Shown: positions 1 to 8,867 of the stretch, in pieces | How positions within the stretch are numbered: position 1 is the stretch's first letter | How the letters are laid out: the number at the start of each line of letters is the position of its first letter | NCBI GenBank assembly: GCA_015689685.1 | Contig: WVSL01000007.1 | Coordinates: forward strand, 120,114-184,113 | Length of the DNA stretch: 64,000 nt | Direction of reading: 5' to 3' | Origin: Rhodobacterales bacterium HKCCE2091 | Lineage (GTDB): Bacteria; Pseudomonadota; Alphaproteobacteria; Rhodobacterales; Rhodobacteraceae | Made by a program: the position numbers and the translations under genes | Notes under the pieces: generated by a model | What the model was told of the DNA's origin: nothing | The model's database searches: none | Seen by the model: the letters and a program-made list of their open reading frames with translations, nothing else

Positions 1-90
1 GGCCCGCACCGGCCCGGAGAGGGCGGCGAGGCAGAGGATGGCGGAGGCGATCAGTTTGCGGCGGCGACGTCGGACAGGATCGCGGCGCAT
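1..90 (-). CDS. N-terminal fragment of an unidentified exported protein (clipped by window edge)
   Basis: Only the first 30 codons lie in the window. The reading frame opens at an ATG inside the 3' end of the murein endopeptidase gene and runs off the left edge. It encodes a very basic start (RRDPVRRRRRK) followed by a hydrophobic stretch rich in Ala, Leu and Ile and ending in PVRA, which looks like a Sec signal peptide. It would be the last visible gene of the leftward operon and overlaps the upstream gene by 40 bp in another frame. No function can be assigned. The call rests on signal-peptide character and operon position only. Confidence 0.4.
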   Translation of the reverse strand, partial: MRRDPVRRRRRKLIASAILCLAALSGPVRA

Positions 91-962
91 TGGCGGGGCA
101 GATCGGCGAGTGTCAGGGCGCGGCGTGGTTCCGGCGGCGGGGCGTCGGGGTCGGGCGCGGCGGGCGGCGGCGGGTTGAGGATGCGGTCGACCCAGTCGCG
201 GGCCTCGTCGCAGCCGTCGCCCGGCGGCGGCGGCGCCTGGTCCTCGCAGCCGGGCGAACCTGCGGGGCAGTTCAGGCGCACGTGGAAGTGGTAGTGATGG
301 CCGTACCAGGGCCGGATGTTGCGCAGGTAGGACCGGTCGCCGGTCTCGTTCTCGCACATCCAGACCTTCGCGCCGGGAAAGATGAAGATCCGCGCGACCC
401 GAGGGTCGGAGGCCGCGGCGCGCAGGACGGCCCAGTGATCCGCCGTCCAGTTGTCGTTGACGTAGGCGCCTTCCGCCCGGCGGAGCGAGATCGAGGACAG
501 CGATTCCCGTTCCGCGGCGGTCAGGGTCAGCCGGGTCGCGGGCAGAAGCCAGATGTCGGCGTCGAGCCCGCTCTGGTGGCTCGCGTGGCCGGTCAGCATC
601 GGCCCGCCGCGCGGCTGGCTCATGTCTCCGACGTAGATCCCGTTCCACGAGGTCAGGCGGGCGACGTCGCGGCTGAGATCCTGCACGTAGTCGATCATCG
701 CCGGGTGCGCCCAGTTGCGGTTGCGGCTGAGACGCATCGCCTGCCAGGTCGGCCCGGTCTCGGGAAGTTGTTCGGCCCCCGCGACGCAGCCGCGGGCATA
801 GCCGCCGAAGGCCTGCGACGACCCCGCGGAGCCGACACGTTCGGCCCCGAACAGCACCCGCGCCTCCTGCCCGGACCGGGTCGCGGACAGCGGCGGCAAA
901 TCGGCGGTCGGCGCGCAGGACGCGGCGGCCAGCAGGGCCATCGCCAGGATCGCGCGTCTCAT
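51..962 (-). CDS. mepA: Penicillin-insensitive murein endopeptidase (MepA family)
   Basis: This 303-residue exported protein should cleave D-Ala-meso-DAP cross-links in peptidoglycan in the periplasm. The LAS/MepA zinc signature GHASHQSGLDADIW lies near residues 125-138, with H129 and D136 at the metal-ligand positions, and a C-terminal HHYHFH cluster near 223-228 supplies further ligands. The N-terminus is a short signal peptide ending at a cysteine (AASC, residue 16). The lipobox is weak, so lipoprotein status is uncertain. A Pro/Asp-rich stretch follows the catalytic domain. The start codon overlaps the stop of the upstream MFS gene (ATGA), which indicates translational coupling. Confidence 0.9.
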   Translation of the reverse strand: MRRAILAMALLAAASCAPTADLPPLSATRSGQEARVLFGAERVGSAGSSQAFGGYARGCVAGAEQLPETGPTWQAMRLSRNRNWAHPAMIDYVQDLSRDVARLTSWNGIYVGDMSQPRGGPMLTGHASHQSGLDADIWLLPATRLTLTAAERESLSSISLRRAEGAYVNDNWTADHWAVLRAAASDPRVARIFIFPGAKVWMCENETGDRSYLRNIRPWYGHHYHFHVRLNCPAGSPGCEDQAPPPPGDGCDEARDWVDRILNPPPPAAPDPDAPPPEPRRALTLADLPRQCAAILSDVAAAN

Positions 963-2344
963 GCCGGTGTCGCCTCCGCCGTTGCCGCCCGTCCGTCGGG
1001 CTGGACCCAGACTAGCAGAACGAGGGCGATGGTGAAGAGCAGGATGAGCGGCAGCATCCCGAGCCGCGCGCTGCCGAGCGCCGCGGTGGTCGCGCCGATG
1101 AGCGCGGGGCCGAGGAACGCGGTCGCCTTGCCCGACAGCGCGTAGAGCCCGAAGGCCTCGGTCGGGCGGGCCGGGTCGGCGTGGCGGACCATCAGGGTGC
1201 GCGATGCCGATTGCAGCACGCCCCCGGCCCCGCCGATGATCGCACCGCAGACGTAGAAGGAGATGTCCGGCAGACCGGACCCGGGCGCGAGCGCCATCCC
1301 GAACAGGCTTTCGCGGGTCATGCCGACGATGAAGGTGGAGGTCGCGAGCAGCACGAGGATCATCGCGACGATCACGGGTTTCGGGCCAATCCGGCTATCG
1401 ACATGGCCGCCGATCCAGGTCGAGACCGCCGAAGTCACCGCGCCGATGATCCCGAAGATGCCGACTTGGGTAATCGACCAGTTCAGCACCAGTGTCGCGT
1501 AGGTCCCGCCGAAGGCATAGAGCGCGTTGAGCGCGTCGCGGTAGAACATCGACGAGGCGAGGTAGGCGAACAGGCTCGGCCGCCGCGGCAGGTTGCGGAT
1601 CGTCTGCCGCAGGTCCTTCAGCGCGGCGGTGGCCCGGCCCGGACGCGCCGGCGACGGGGTTTCGCGGACCCACAGGAAGAACGGGATCATGAACAGCGCG
1701 TACCACGCCGCCACGAAGGGGCCGACCGCGCGGGTGCCTTCCCGCGCGTCGGGATCGAGGCCGAAGGCGGGGGCGCGGCCGATCAGCGTGCGCCCGGTCT
1801 CGCCCTCGGCGAAGAACAGGAGCATCACGAACAGCGCCAGCACGCCGCCGGCATAGCCGACGGCGAAGCCTGTGCCGGAAATGCGCCCGATCTCGTCCAC
1901 GCTGCCGAGGTCGGGCAGGAGCGCGTTGGTGAAGATGGTGGTGAACTCCGCCCCGATCAGGCCGATGCCGAAGGCGATCAGCGCCAGCGTCAGGCCCGAA
2001 CCGTCCGGCATCAGCACCCAGAGACCGGCGGCGCCGAGGACGTAGAAACCGGAGAACAGGACAACCCAGGGCAGCCGCCGCCCGGCATTGTCCGCGAAGG
2101 CGCCGAGCACCGGGGCCATCAGCGCGATGCAGATGCCGGTGACGGTCTGGCCGAGCGACCAGAGGCTTTGCGCGCGGGCGTCGGCGGTCAGTTCGTCGAG
2201 CCCCTGCGCCATGAAGCTGTCGGCCGCGACGGAGGCGAAGTAGGGGCCGAAGACGAAGGTCAGGACGAGCGTGAAGTAGGGCTGGCTGGCCCAGTCGAAC
2301 ATCCACCAGCCGCGGATGCGCCGCCTCGCCTCGGTTGCGTCCAT
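959..2344 (-). CDS. MFS transporter, UMF1/Atg22-like family
   Basis: A polytopic inner-membrane protein of 461 residues with about 12 hydrophobic segments. The N-terminus (RRRIRGWWMFDWASQPYFT) is typical of the UMF1/Vps-type MFS transporters related to yeast Atg22. I chose the ATG at 2344 because the homologous region starts there; the same frame extends upstream but with Arg/Pro-rich shadow sequence. The substrate is unknown, although members are often annotated as amino-acid or small-metabolite exporters. It lies between a thioesterase gene and mepA, overlapping mepA by 4 bp. Confidence 0.85.
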   Translation of the reverse strand: MDATEARRRIRGWWMFDWASQPYFTLVLTFVFGPYFASVAADSFMAQGLDELTADARAQSLWSLGQTVTGICIALMAPVLGAFADNAGRRLPWVVLFSGFYVLGAAGLWVLMPDGSGLTLALIAFGIGLIGAEFTTIFTNALLPDLGSVDEIGRISGTGFAVGYAGGVLALFVMLLFFAEGETGRTLIGRAPAFGLDPDAREGTRAVGPFVAAWYALFMIPFFLWVRETPSPARPGRATAALKDLRQTIRNLPRRPSLFAYLASSMFYRDALNALYAFGGTYATLVLNWSITQVGIFGIIGAVTSAVSTWIGGHVDSRIGPKPVIVAMILVLLATSTFIVGMTRESLFGMALAPGSGLPDISFYVCGAIIGGAGGVLQSASRTLMVRHADPARPTEAFGLYALSGKATAFLGPALIGATTAALGSARLGMLPLILLFTIALVLLVWVQPDGRAATAEATPA

Positions 2345-2432
2345 GCCCTGCCCTCGCCGGTTCCCCCGTTGCGCGCGCAGCATCGGCGCGCGGGCGGGGT
2401 TTGTCCATCGGGGACGGGCGCGTGGCGCGGTG

Positions 2433-2966
2433 TCAGAACTCCGGCGGCCAGGGCCGGAGCGCCTCGGCCTCGATCCAGGCCTGCGCCCAGACCGGGAAGG
2501 GCGGCGGGGGCGCATCGGGCTGGCCGAGCGCGGCGAGCACCCGTTCGGGCGCGACGATGCCCGAAGCGTCCGTGATCGCACCGCGCACCAGGATATGGGA
2601 ACAGCAGGTATCGCCGCGCCAGAGCGCTTGTTCGATGTAGACGAAACGCTGATCCCATCCGAGCATCCGGGTCCGCATCTCCAGCCGGTCGAACACGCGC
2701 ACCCGGCGGCGGAACCGGATCGAGACACCGGCGACCGCGATTCCCCAACCCTCCTGCCGCAGCACGCGGTCGAGTCCGGTGCGCTTGGCGAGGCTGAAGC
2801 GCCCGAGATCGTAGAGCGTCAGCGTGCGGCCGTTGTTCAGTTCGACGTAAAGATCGATGTCGATCGGCCAGCACAGGATGCTGATCTCGTCAGTCGCGTC
2901 GAGCGGCATCGGCCCGGCACGGCGGGCTCTGCGAAGGACGGAAAGGACGCGCAGGACGGGGTACAT
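2433..2966 (-). CDS. Acyl-CoA thioesterase-like hotdog protein
   Basis: A 177-residue cytoplasmic protein of the 4-hydroxybenzoyl-CoA thioesterase/THEM6-like hotdog family. The DxDxYxELNNGRTLTLYDLGR segment near residues 36-57 and the later RVRVFDRLEMRTRMLGWD strand are characteristic. It probably hydrolyses a short-chain or aromatic acyl-CoA, but the substrate cannot be read from sequence. It is the first gene of the leftward operon with the MFS transporter and mepA, with 88 bp to the next start. It is divergent from yggT, so the promoter should lie in the 123-bp gap to the right. Confidence 0.8.
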   Translation of the reverse strand: MYPVLRVLSVLRRARRAGPMPLDATDEISILCWPIDIDLYVELNNGRTLTLYDLGRFSLAKRTGLDRVLRQEGWGIAVAGVSIRFRRRVRVFDRLEMRTRMLGWDQRFVYIEQALWRGDTCCSHILVRGAITDASGIVAPERVLAALGQPDAPPPPFPVWAQAWIEAEALRPWPPEF

Positions 2967-3089
2967 GACCCGATTGGGTGATACCGGCGCGGCAATCGGT
3001 CAAGCCGGGCCGTGGCGTCACTTCTTGCAAGGGGCCCGTGCCGCCGTTACCTGAGGGCCAGCCCGAACCACCCCGTGGGAGACCCCGAC

Positions 3090-3368
3090 ATGGCGCCCAT
3101 CGCGCAGGCCCTGCTTCTCGTTCTGAACGTGGCGCTGTTCATCGTCATCGTCCACGTCATCATGTCGTGGCTGATCAACTTCAACGTGCTGAACCTTCGC
3201 CAGCCCATCGTGGCGCAGATCTGGAATGGGCTGAACCAGCTGCTGGAGCCGCTTTACCGGCCGATCCGGAACATCCTGCCGAACACCGGCGGTCTCGATC
3301 TCGCGCCGCTGATCGTGTTCGTGGGGATCCAGGTGCTTCGGGTGCTGATCGCGGGCTACATGTTCTAG
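3090..3368 (+). CDS. YggT family integral membrane protein
   Basis: A 92-residue membrane protein with two hydrophobic segments (about residues 5-30 and 65-90) separated by the conserved [25 protein letters not shown] region, the hallmark of the YggT family. Some family members have been linked to osmotic tolerance or to placement of division and photosystem components, but the biochemical role is unsettled. I use the ATG at 3090, which has GGGAG upstream; a longer frame exists but adds unrelated sequence. Its stop overlaps the stop of the convergent msrA gene by 3 bp. Confidence 0.88.
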   Translation: MAPIAQALLLVLNVALFIVIVHVIMSWLINFNVLNLRQPIVAQIWNGLNQLLEPLYRPIRNILPNTGGLDLAPLIVFVGIQVLRVLIAGYMF

Positions 3369-4033
3369 TGAACGAACGGGGCCGCGCTGCCCCAGAGCTG
3401 CCGAACGCGGGCATCACGCCCGCAGCTTTCCCTGTAGAGATCGTAGGCCACCGACTGCCGCCGCGGGCCGAACCGGGTCACGATGAGCCGGTTGCCGCGG
3501 TAGTAGTCCTGGTGCAGCTCCTCCGCCGGGTAGAAGTTGGCGAGGTTGCGGATCGCGGTGCGGACCGGCGCGCCGAGCGCAGATTGCGCCTCGGCCACCG
3601 CGGCTTCGGCGATGGCGCGTTCCTCCGCGTTCCGGACGAAGATCGCGGTGGTGTATTGCTGCCCCCGGTCGCAGAACTGTCCGCCGCCATCGGTCGGGTC
3701 GATCGAACGCAGGAAGGCGTGCAAAAGCTGCGCGTAGCTGACGCGGTCGGCGTCGTAGGTGATCTGCACCGCCTCCAGATGCCCGGTGCCGCCGTTCGAG
3801 ACTTGGCTGTAACTCGGGTTGGCGACGTTGCCGCCGGAAAAGCCCGACACCGCAGACACCACGCCCGGCACGCTTTCGAAGTCGGCCTCGACGCACCAGA
3901 AACAGCCGCCTGCCAGCACGGTGGTCCTGATGTCCCGCGCCTCCGCCTGCCGGGCCTGGATGCAGAGCCCGCCGAGGATCGCGGCGGCGAGCAGGACGGG
4001 CTTCAGCACGGCAACCAGATCATGACGGGGCAT
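3365..4033 (-). CDS. msrA: Peptide-methionine (S)-S-oxide reductase, exported
   Basis: MsrA repairs oxidised methionine (S-epimer) in proteins. The catalytic GCFWC motif places the nucleophilic Cys at about residue 44, and a C-terminal ESCGRD cysteine could act as resolving residue. Family landmarks such as the SGFSGG region, [29 protein letters not shown] and the DYYRGN segment are all present. Unlike cytosolic MsrA, the 222-residue protein starts with a signal peptide ([22 protein letters not shown]), so it likely acts in the periplasm. The gene converges on yggT. Confidence 0.93.
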   Translation of the reverse strand: MPRHDLVAVLKPVLLAAAILGGLCIQARQAEARDIRTTVLAGGCFWCVEADFESVPGVVSAVSGFSGGNVANPSYSQVSNGGTGHLEAVQITYDADRVSYAQLLHAFLRSIDPTDGGGQFCDRGQQYTTAIFVRNAEERAIAEAAVAEAQSALGAPVRTAIRNLANFYPAEELHQDYYRGNRLIVTRFGPRRQSVAYDLYRESCGRDARVRQLWGSAAPFVH

Positions 4034-4100
4034 CTGACGTCTCCTTCCCTTGACGTTGGCCGGATCCTGTCCGCGAGCGCCTGAAATGGAAACGCACCAT

Positions 4101-4116
4101 CGCGTGAGCTCACGCG
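4101..4116. promoter_or_regulatory. Perfect 16-bp palindrome upstream of ade
   Basis: CGCGTGAGCTCACGCG is its own reverse complement. It lies between the msrA start (4033) and the adenine deaminase start, in the only region that could hold the ade-amn promoter. It could be a repressor operator or an RNA hairpin. No regulator can be named from sequence. Confidence 0.4.
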
Positions 4117-4172
4117 GGGGTGATCATCCAAATGTCGCTTGAACCCCGCCCGTCGCGGTGAAACATTGCCAC

Positions 4173-5969
4173 ATGGAACGGTTGAAAACATGGGGCGAAG
4201 CCGCCCCCTCGCTGATCGAGGTCGCCGCCGGACGGGCACCCGCGGACCTGGTGGTCCGCAACGCGAAGCTCGTGAACGTTCACACCCGCGAAGTTCTGGA
4301 CGGCTGGTCGGTCGCGGTGAAGGACGGCCGGTTCGCCTATGTCGGGCCGGACGCGGGCCACTGCATCGGAGACGGAACCGAGGTCGTGGACGCGGGCGGG
4401 CGTTACCTCGCGCCGGGCCTGTGCGACGGGCACATGCATATCGAGAGTGGAATGCTCACCCCGGCGGAATTCGCCCGCTCGGTGATCCCCCACGGCACCA
4501 CGACGATGTTCACCGACCCGCACGAGATCGCCAACGTGCTCGGGCTTGAAGGCGTGCGCCTGATGCATGACGAGGCGCTGATGCAGCCGGTCAGCATCTA
4601 CACCCAGATGCCGTCCTGCGCGCCGTCGGCGCCCGGGCTGGAGACGACCGGGCGGGAGCTTGGCCCGGCGGAGGTCGCCGAGGCGATGGCCTGGCCCGGG
4701 ATCATCGGGCTCGGCGAGATGATGAACTTCCCCGGCGTGGTGGCGGGCGACGACAAGATGCTGGCCGAGATGGCCGAGACCGCGAAAGCCGGCAAGACCA
4801 TCGGCGGGCATTACGCGAGCCCCGATCTCGGCCCCGCGTTCCACGCCTATGCCGCCGGCGGCCCCGCCGACGACCACGAAGGCACGCAGGAATCCGACGC
4901 CGTCGCACGGATGCGGCAGGGGATGCGGGCGATGCTGCGGCTCGGGTCGGCATGGTACGACGTGAAGGCGCAGATCACGGCCGTGACCGAGAAGGGTCTC
5001 GACCCGCGCGGGATCATTCTGTGCACCGACGACTGCCATTCCGGCACGCTGGTCCATGACGGGCACATGAACCGGGTCTACCGCCACGCGGTCGAATGCG
5101 GCTGCGACCCGCTGGTGGCGATGCAGATGTGCACGATCAACACCGCGACCCATTTCGGGCTGGAACGCGAACTCGGCTCCATCGCGCCGGGGCGGCGGGC
5201 CGACATGATCCTGACCTCGGACCTGCGCGCCTTCCCGGTGGAAACCGTGTGGGCGCGCGGGATCAAGGTCGCCGAGGGCGGCGAGTGCCTCGTCGAGTGC
5301 CCGCACCTGGACTGGCCCGCGTCCGCCCGGAACACCGTCCATCTCGGCCGCGACCTGGCGGCGGCGGATTTCGAGATCGCTGCACCGGAAGGCGCCAACG
5401 CGGTCAAGGCGAAGGTGATCGGGGTGGTCGAGAACCAGGCGCCGACGAAGGCGCTGACGGCCGAACTGCCGGTGACCGACGGTATCGTCGAGGGCGAGGG
5501 CGGCGTCTGCCAGATCGCGCTGGTGGAACGGCACCGGGGCACCGGCGGGGTCGTGAACGGTTTCGTCTCCGGCTTCGGCTACGAGGGACGGATGGCGATG
5601 GCCTCCACCGTCGCCCATGACAGCCACCAGATGATCGTCGTCGGCACCGACCGCGCGAACATGGCCGCCGCGGCGATGCGGCTCGCGGAGGTCGGCGGCG
5701 GCGTCACCCTGTTCCGCGACGGCGCGGAAATGGCTCTGGTCGAACTGCCTGTCGCGGGCCTGATGTCCGACGACCACGCCGCGACCGTTGCCGCCAAGGC
5801 GCAACGCCTGGGCGAGGCGATGGCGGCCTGCGGTTGCACGCTGAACAACGCCTACATGCAACATTCCCTCCTCGCGCTCGTGGTGATCCCCGAGCTGCGG
5901 ATTTCCGATCTCGGCCTCGTCGACGTGACGCGGTTCGAGCTGACAGACCTGTTCGAGCAGACGACATGA
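4173..5969 (+). CDS. ade: Adenine deaminase
   Basis: Hydrolyses adenine to hypoxanthine and ammonia, using the amidohydrolase-superfamily metal site. Visible motifs are the LAPGLCDGHMHIES metal-binding segment near residue 85, a TDPHEIANV segment, and TDDCHSG near 285-291. The protein is 598 residues from the ATG at 4173; an in-frame GTG at 4158 would add five residues, and neither start has a strong Shine-Dalgarno. The ade family normally runs 550-600 residues. The stop codon overlaps the start of the AMP nucleosidase gene, so the two enzymes form a coupled adenine-salvage pair (AMP to adenine to hypoxanthine). Confidence 0.93.
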   Translation: MERLKTWGEAAPSLIEVAAGRAPADLVVRNAKLVNVHTREVLDGWSVAVKDGRFAYVGPDAGHCIGDGTEVVDAGGRYLAPGLCDGHMHIESGMLTPAEFARSVIPHGTTTMFTDPHEIANVLGLEGVRLMHDEALMQPVSIYTQMPSCAPSAPGLETTGRELGPAEVAEAMAWPGIIGLGEMMNFPGVVAGDDKMLAEMAETAKAGKTIGGHYASPDLGPAFHAYAAGGPADDHEGTQESDAVARMRQGMRAMLRLGSAWYDVKAQITAVTEKGLDPRGIILCTDDCHSGTLVHDGHMNRVYRHAVECGCDPLVAMQMCTINTATHFGLERELGSIAPGRRADMILTSDLRAFPVETVWARGIKVAEGGECLVECPHLDWPASARNTVHLGRDLAAADFEIAAPEGANAVKAKVIGVVENQAPTKALTAELPVTDGIVEGEGGVCQIALVERHRGTGGVVNGFVSGFGYEGRMAMASTVAHDSHQMIVVGTDRANMAAAAMRLAEVGGGVTLFRDGAEMALVELPVAGLMSDDHAATVAAKAQRLGEAMAACGCTLNNAYMQHSLLALVVIPELRISDLGLVDVTRFELTDLFEQTT

Positions 5970-7450
5970 CACGACATCACCTTCACCTCCCCGTCTCCAG
6001 CCCGCCGGCCCGCGCGCCCGAGGATTTCCGCGACGCCGCCGCCGCCGTCGCGCGGCTGGTCGAGTTGTACGAGGAAGCCACCGGCTTCCTGCGCGACCGG
6101 TTCGGTGAGGTCGTGGGCGGCGGGACGCCCGACCACCGTTACCGCGCGTTCTATCCCGAGATCCGCTTCACCACCGCCAGTTTCGGGCAGATCGACAGCC
6201 GGCTGAGCTTCGGCCACGTCGCGGAGCCCGGCACCTACTCCACCACCGTCACCCGCCCCGACCTGTTCCGCCACTACCTGACGCAGCAGATCGGGCTCCT
6301 GATCGGGAACCACGGTGTGCCGGTGACGATCGGGTCGTCGGACACGCCGATCCCGGTGCATTTCGCGGTGCTGAACGATGCCGAGATCCAGGTGCCGCAG
6401 GAAGGCGCGCTGTCCTTCCCCCTGCGCGACGTGTTCGACGTGCCGGACCTCAACACCACCAACGATGCCATCGTGAACGGCTTCGGCTTCGTGAACGAGG
6501 ACGGGTCGGGCGCGCTGGCGCCGTTCACCGCGCAGCGGGTGGACTACTCGCTCGCGCGGCTGGCGCACTACACCGCGACGGTGCCGGAGCATTTCCAGAA
6601 CCAGGTCCTGTTCACGAACTACCAGTTCTACGTCGAGGAATTCGTCGCTTTCGCCCGCGCCGCGCTGGCCGACCCCGCCAGCGGCTACACCGCGCTGGTC
6701 GGGCCGGGGAACGATATCATAACCTCTCCGGACCAGCCGCTGGCGCCGCCCGCGAAGCTGCCGCAGATGCCGACCTACCACCTGAAGCGTCCGAACGAGG
6801 CCGGGATCACGCTGGTCAACATCGGCGTGGGCCCGTCTAACGCCAAGACCGCGACGGACCACATCGCCGTGCTCAGGCCCCATGTCTGGCTGATGGTCGG
6901 CCATTGCGCGGGGCTGAGGAACACGCAGGCGCTCGGCGACTACGTCCTCGCCCATGCCTACCTGCGCGAGGACAAGGTGCTGGACGACGACCTGCCGGTC
7001 TGGGTGCCGATCCCGGCGCTGGCCGAGGTGCAGATCGCGCTGGAACAGGCGGTGGCGCAGGTGGCGCAGGTCGAGGGCTACGAGCTGAAGCGGATCATGC
7101 GGACGGGCACCGTCGCCACCGTCGACAACCGGAACTGGGAACTGCGCGACCAGTCCGGCCCGGTCCAGCGTCTGAGCCAGTCGCGGGCCATCGCGCTCGA
7201 CATGGAGTCGGCCACGATCGCGGCCAACGGGTTCCGGTTCCGGGTGCCCTACGGCACGCTCCTGTGCGTTTCCGACAAGCCGCTGCACGGCGAGCTGAAG
7301 CTGCCCGGCATGGCCTCCGCCTTCTACAAGACGCAGGTTTCGCGGCACCTGGAGATCGGGATCCGGGCGATGGAACGGCTTCGAGAGATGCCGCTGGAAC
7401 GCCTGCACAGCCGGAAATTGCGCTCTTTCGAGGAAACAGCCTTCCTTTGA
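5966..7450 (+). CDS. amn: AMP nucleosidase
   Basis: Cleaves AMP to adenine and ribose 5-phosphate. The 494-residue protein shows the N-terminal Amn regulatory domain and the C-terminal nucleoside-phosphorylase-like domain, with the INIGVGPSNAKTATDHIAVLRP and ALDMESATIAANGFRFRVPYG segments typical of the family (the MES triplet contains the ribose-binding Glu). The ATG at 5966 overlaps the ade stop (ATGA); a longer frame reading back to 5834 is only read-through of ade. With ade it forms a two-step route that returns AMP to hypoxanthine. Confidence 0.93.
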   Translation: MTRHHLHLPVSSPPARAPEDFRDAAAAVARLVELYEEATGFLRDRFGEVVGGGTPDHRYRAFYPEIRFTTASFGQIDSRLSFGHVAEPGTYSTTVTRPDLFRHYLTQQIGLLIGNHGVPVTIGSSDTPIPVHFAVLNDAEIQVPQEGALSFPLRDVFDVPDLNTTNDAIVNGFGFVNEDGSGALAPFTAQRVDYSLARLAHYTATVPEHFQNQVLFTNYQFYVEEFVAFARAALADPASGYTALVGPGNDIITSPDQPLAPPAKLPQMPTYHLKRPNEAGITLVNIGVGPSNAKTATDHIAVLRPHVWLMVGHCAGLRNTQALGDYVLAHAYLREDKVLDDDLPVWVPIPALAEVQIALEQAVAQVAQVEGYELKRIMRTGTVATVDNRNWELRDQSGPVQRLSQSRAIALDMESATIAANGFRFRVPYGTLLCVSDKPLHGELKLPGMASAFYKTQVSRHLEIGIRAMERLREMPLERLHSRKLRSFEETAFL

Positions 7451-7544
7451 AGGCCGAAATCGGCCGGAATCCACCGGTTTTTTGGGGTTTCCGGAATACA
7501 AGGCGTTGTGCGCGCCCCCCATATTCTGTAATTTTTCCGGCAAC

Positions 7545-7558
7545 GAGCCCAAGGGCTC
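7545..7558 (+). other. Short hairpin in the HU mRNA leader
   Basis: GAGCCC-AA-GGGCTC can fold into a six-bp stem ending about ten bases before the AGGAGA ribosome-binding site of the HU gene (7581). It could stabilise the leader or modulate HU translation. This is an inference from sequence only. Confidence 0.35.
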
Positions 7559-7580
7559 GGGTTCTACAGGAGAGACCGAA

Positions 7581-7871
7581 ATGGCACAGAAACCGATGAC
7601 CAAGACGCAGCTCGTGGCGGCCTTGGCCGACGAAATGGGCAGTGACAAGAAAACCGCTGGCGCCGCTCTCGACGCCATCACCAACGTGATCACCAAGGAA
7701 GTCGCCGCCGGCGGCGCCGTGACCGTGCCGGGTGTCGGCAAGGTCTACTGCCGTGAGCGGCCCGCCCGTATGGTGCGCAACCCCGCCACCGGCGAGCAGA
7801 TCCAGAAGGAAGCCGACAAGGTGGTGAAGGTCACCATCGCGAAGGCCCTGAAGGACAGCGTCAACGGCTGA
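7581..7871 (+). CDS. HU family DNA-binding protein
   Basis: A 96-residue nucleoid-associated protein of the HU/IHF family, binding DNA as a dimer. It shows the MTKTQLVAALADE N-terminal helix, the GKVYCRERPARMVRNPATGEQI arm and a C-terminal VTIAKALKDSVNG helix. An alanine-rich helix 2 and the PARMVRNPATGE arm resemble the alphaproteobacterial HU-like proteins rather than classical HupB. The start has AGGAGA eleven bases upstream and the gene is followed immediately by a strong intrinsic terminator, so it is probably monocistronic. Confidence 0.9.
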   Translation: MAQKPMTKTQLVAALADEMGSDKKTAGAALDAITNVITKEVAAGGAVTVPGVGKVYCRERPARMVRNPATGEQIQKEADKVVKVTIAKALKDSVNG

Positions 7872-7894
7872 TCCCGAGAGGGGTCTTTCAACCG

Positions 7895-7918
7895 GGGCCG
7901 CCGTACGGGCGGCCCTTT
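7895..7918 (+). terminator. Rho-independent terminator of the HU gene
   Basis: GGGCCGCC and GGCGGCCC form a perfect 8-bp stem around a five-base loop, followed by TTT. It begins 24 bases after the HU stop codon. Confidence 0.8.
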
Positions 7919-8036
7919 GTCGTTCCGGATCCTGCGCATAGGGCGGGATCCGGCGCGGCTACCGCAGGATCCGGGTCGGACCCGCGCGATCCCGCTGGCA
8001 TCCCGGTCTCCATCGCATCGTCGACAGGAGACCCCG

Positions 8037-8789
8037 ATGACACTTAGAGACAAGACCATCATCGTGACCGGCGCCAGCAGCGGCATCGGCGCCGCCGCCG
8101 CGCGCCTGTTCGCTGCCTCGGGCGCGAACGTCGTTCTCGGTGCCCGGCGCGAGGCTGAGCTTTCGGCCGTGGCCGAGGCGATCCGTGCCACGGGCGGCCG
8201 CGCCGCGTTCCTGCCCGGCGACGTCACCCTCGCGGGCCACGCCGAGGCGCTGGTCGAGCTTGCGGAGCGGGAGTTCGGCGGGCTCGACGGCGCGTTCGAC
8301 AACGCGGGCATCGTCGGCGCGCTCGGCCCGGTCGCAGAGATGTCGACCGAGGCCTGGGACGATGTCATCGCCACCAACCTGACCGCGGCGTTCCTGTCCG
8401 CACGGGCGCAGATCCCGGCGCTGATCCGGCGCGGCGGCGGGGCCATCGTGTTCACCTCGTCCTTCGTCGGCACCACCAATGGCGGTTTGCCGGGGATGTC
8501 GGCCTACGCCGCCGCCAAGGCCGGTTTGACCGGGCTCGCGCGGACGCTGGCGATGGAGCATGGCGGCGACGGCATCCGCGTCACCACACTCCTGCCCGGG
8601 GGCACCCTGACCGCGCAGGCGGGCAACGATCCGGATTTCCATTCCTTCGTCGCCGGGCGGCACGCATTGCGCCGCCTCGCCCGTCCGGAGGAGATCGCGG
8701 CGGTCGCGGCCTTCCTCTTGTCCGATGCGGCGTCCTTCGTGACCGGCGCGCCGATCCTCGCGGATGGCGGGGTTTCGACCAGCTTCTGA
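8037..8789 (+). CDS. SDR family oxidoreductase
   Basis: A 250-residue classical short-chain dehydrogenase/reductase. It has the cofactor glycine motif TGASSGIG near residues 12-19, the NAG motif (DNAGIVG), the catalytic Ser in TSSFVG, and YAAAK near residue 158 carrying the Tyr and Lys. A C-terminal DGGVSTSF tail is usual. The ATG at 8037 follows AGGAG. The substrate is not predictable. The gene stands between the HU terminator and an EamA permease in the same direction, 78 bp apart. Confidence 0.87.
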   Translation: MTLRDKTIIVTGASSGIGAAAARLFAASGANVVLGARREAELSAVAEAIRATGGRAAFLPGDVTLAGHAEALVELAEREFGGLDGAFDNAGIVGALGPVAEMSTEAWDDVIATNLTAAFLSARAQIPALIRRGGGAIVFTSSFVGTTNGGLPGMSAYAAAKAGLTGLARTLAMEHGGDGIRVTTLLPGGTLTAQAGNDPDFHSFVAGRHALRRLARPEEIAAVAAFLLSDAASFVTGAPILADGGVSTSF

Positions 8790-8867
8790 CGGGCCGGGAT
8801 GGACAATCCCGCCGGGATCGGATTGGGTCGCCCCGTCTGAACGGGGCGGCCGGAAGGGAGGGCGCAC

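Noticed and set aside
2260..2874. Frames overlapping the MFS/thioesterase junction in other phases
   Set aside because: They are Arg/Pro/Ala-rich shadows of the two real genes and lack any domain or ribosome-binding site.
4110..5972. 620-residue frame antisense to ade
   Set aside because: Its composition is His/Val/Arg/Asp-rich and repetitive, as expected from reading the complement of a GC-rich gene. It has no recognisable domain, and the sense strand encodes a clear adenine deaminase.
7501..7530. Sigma-70 promoter for HU from TTGTGC and TATTCT
   Set aside because: The two elements are only ten bases apart, too short for a functional promoter, so I did not list it.
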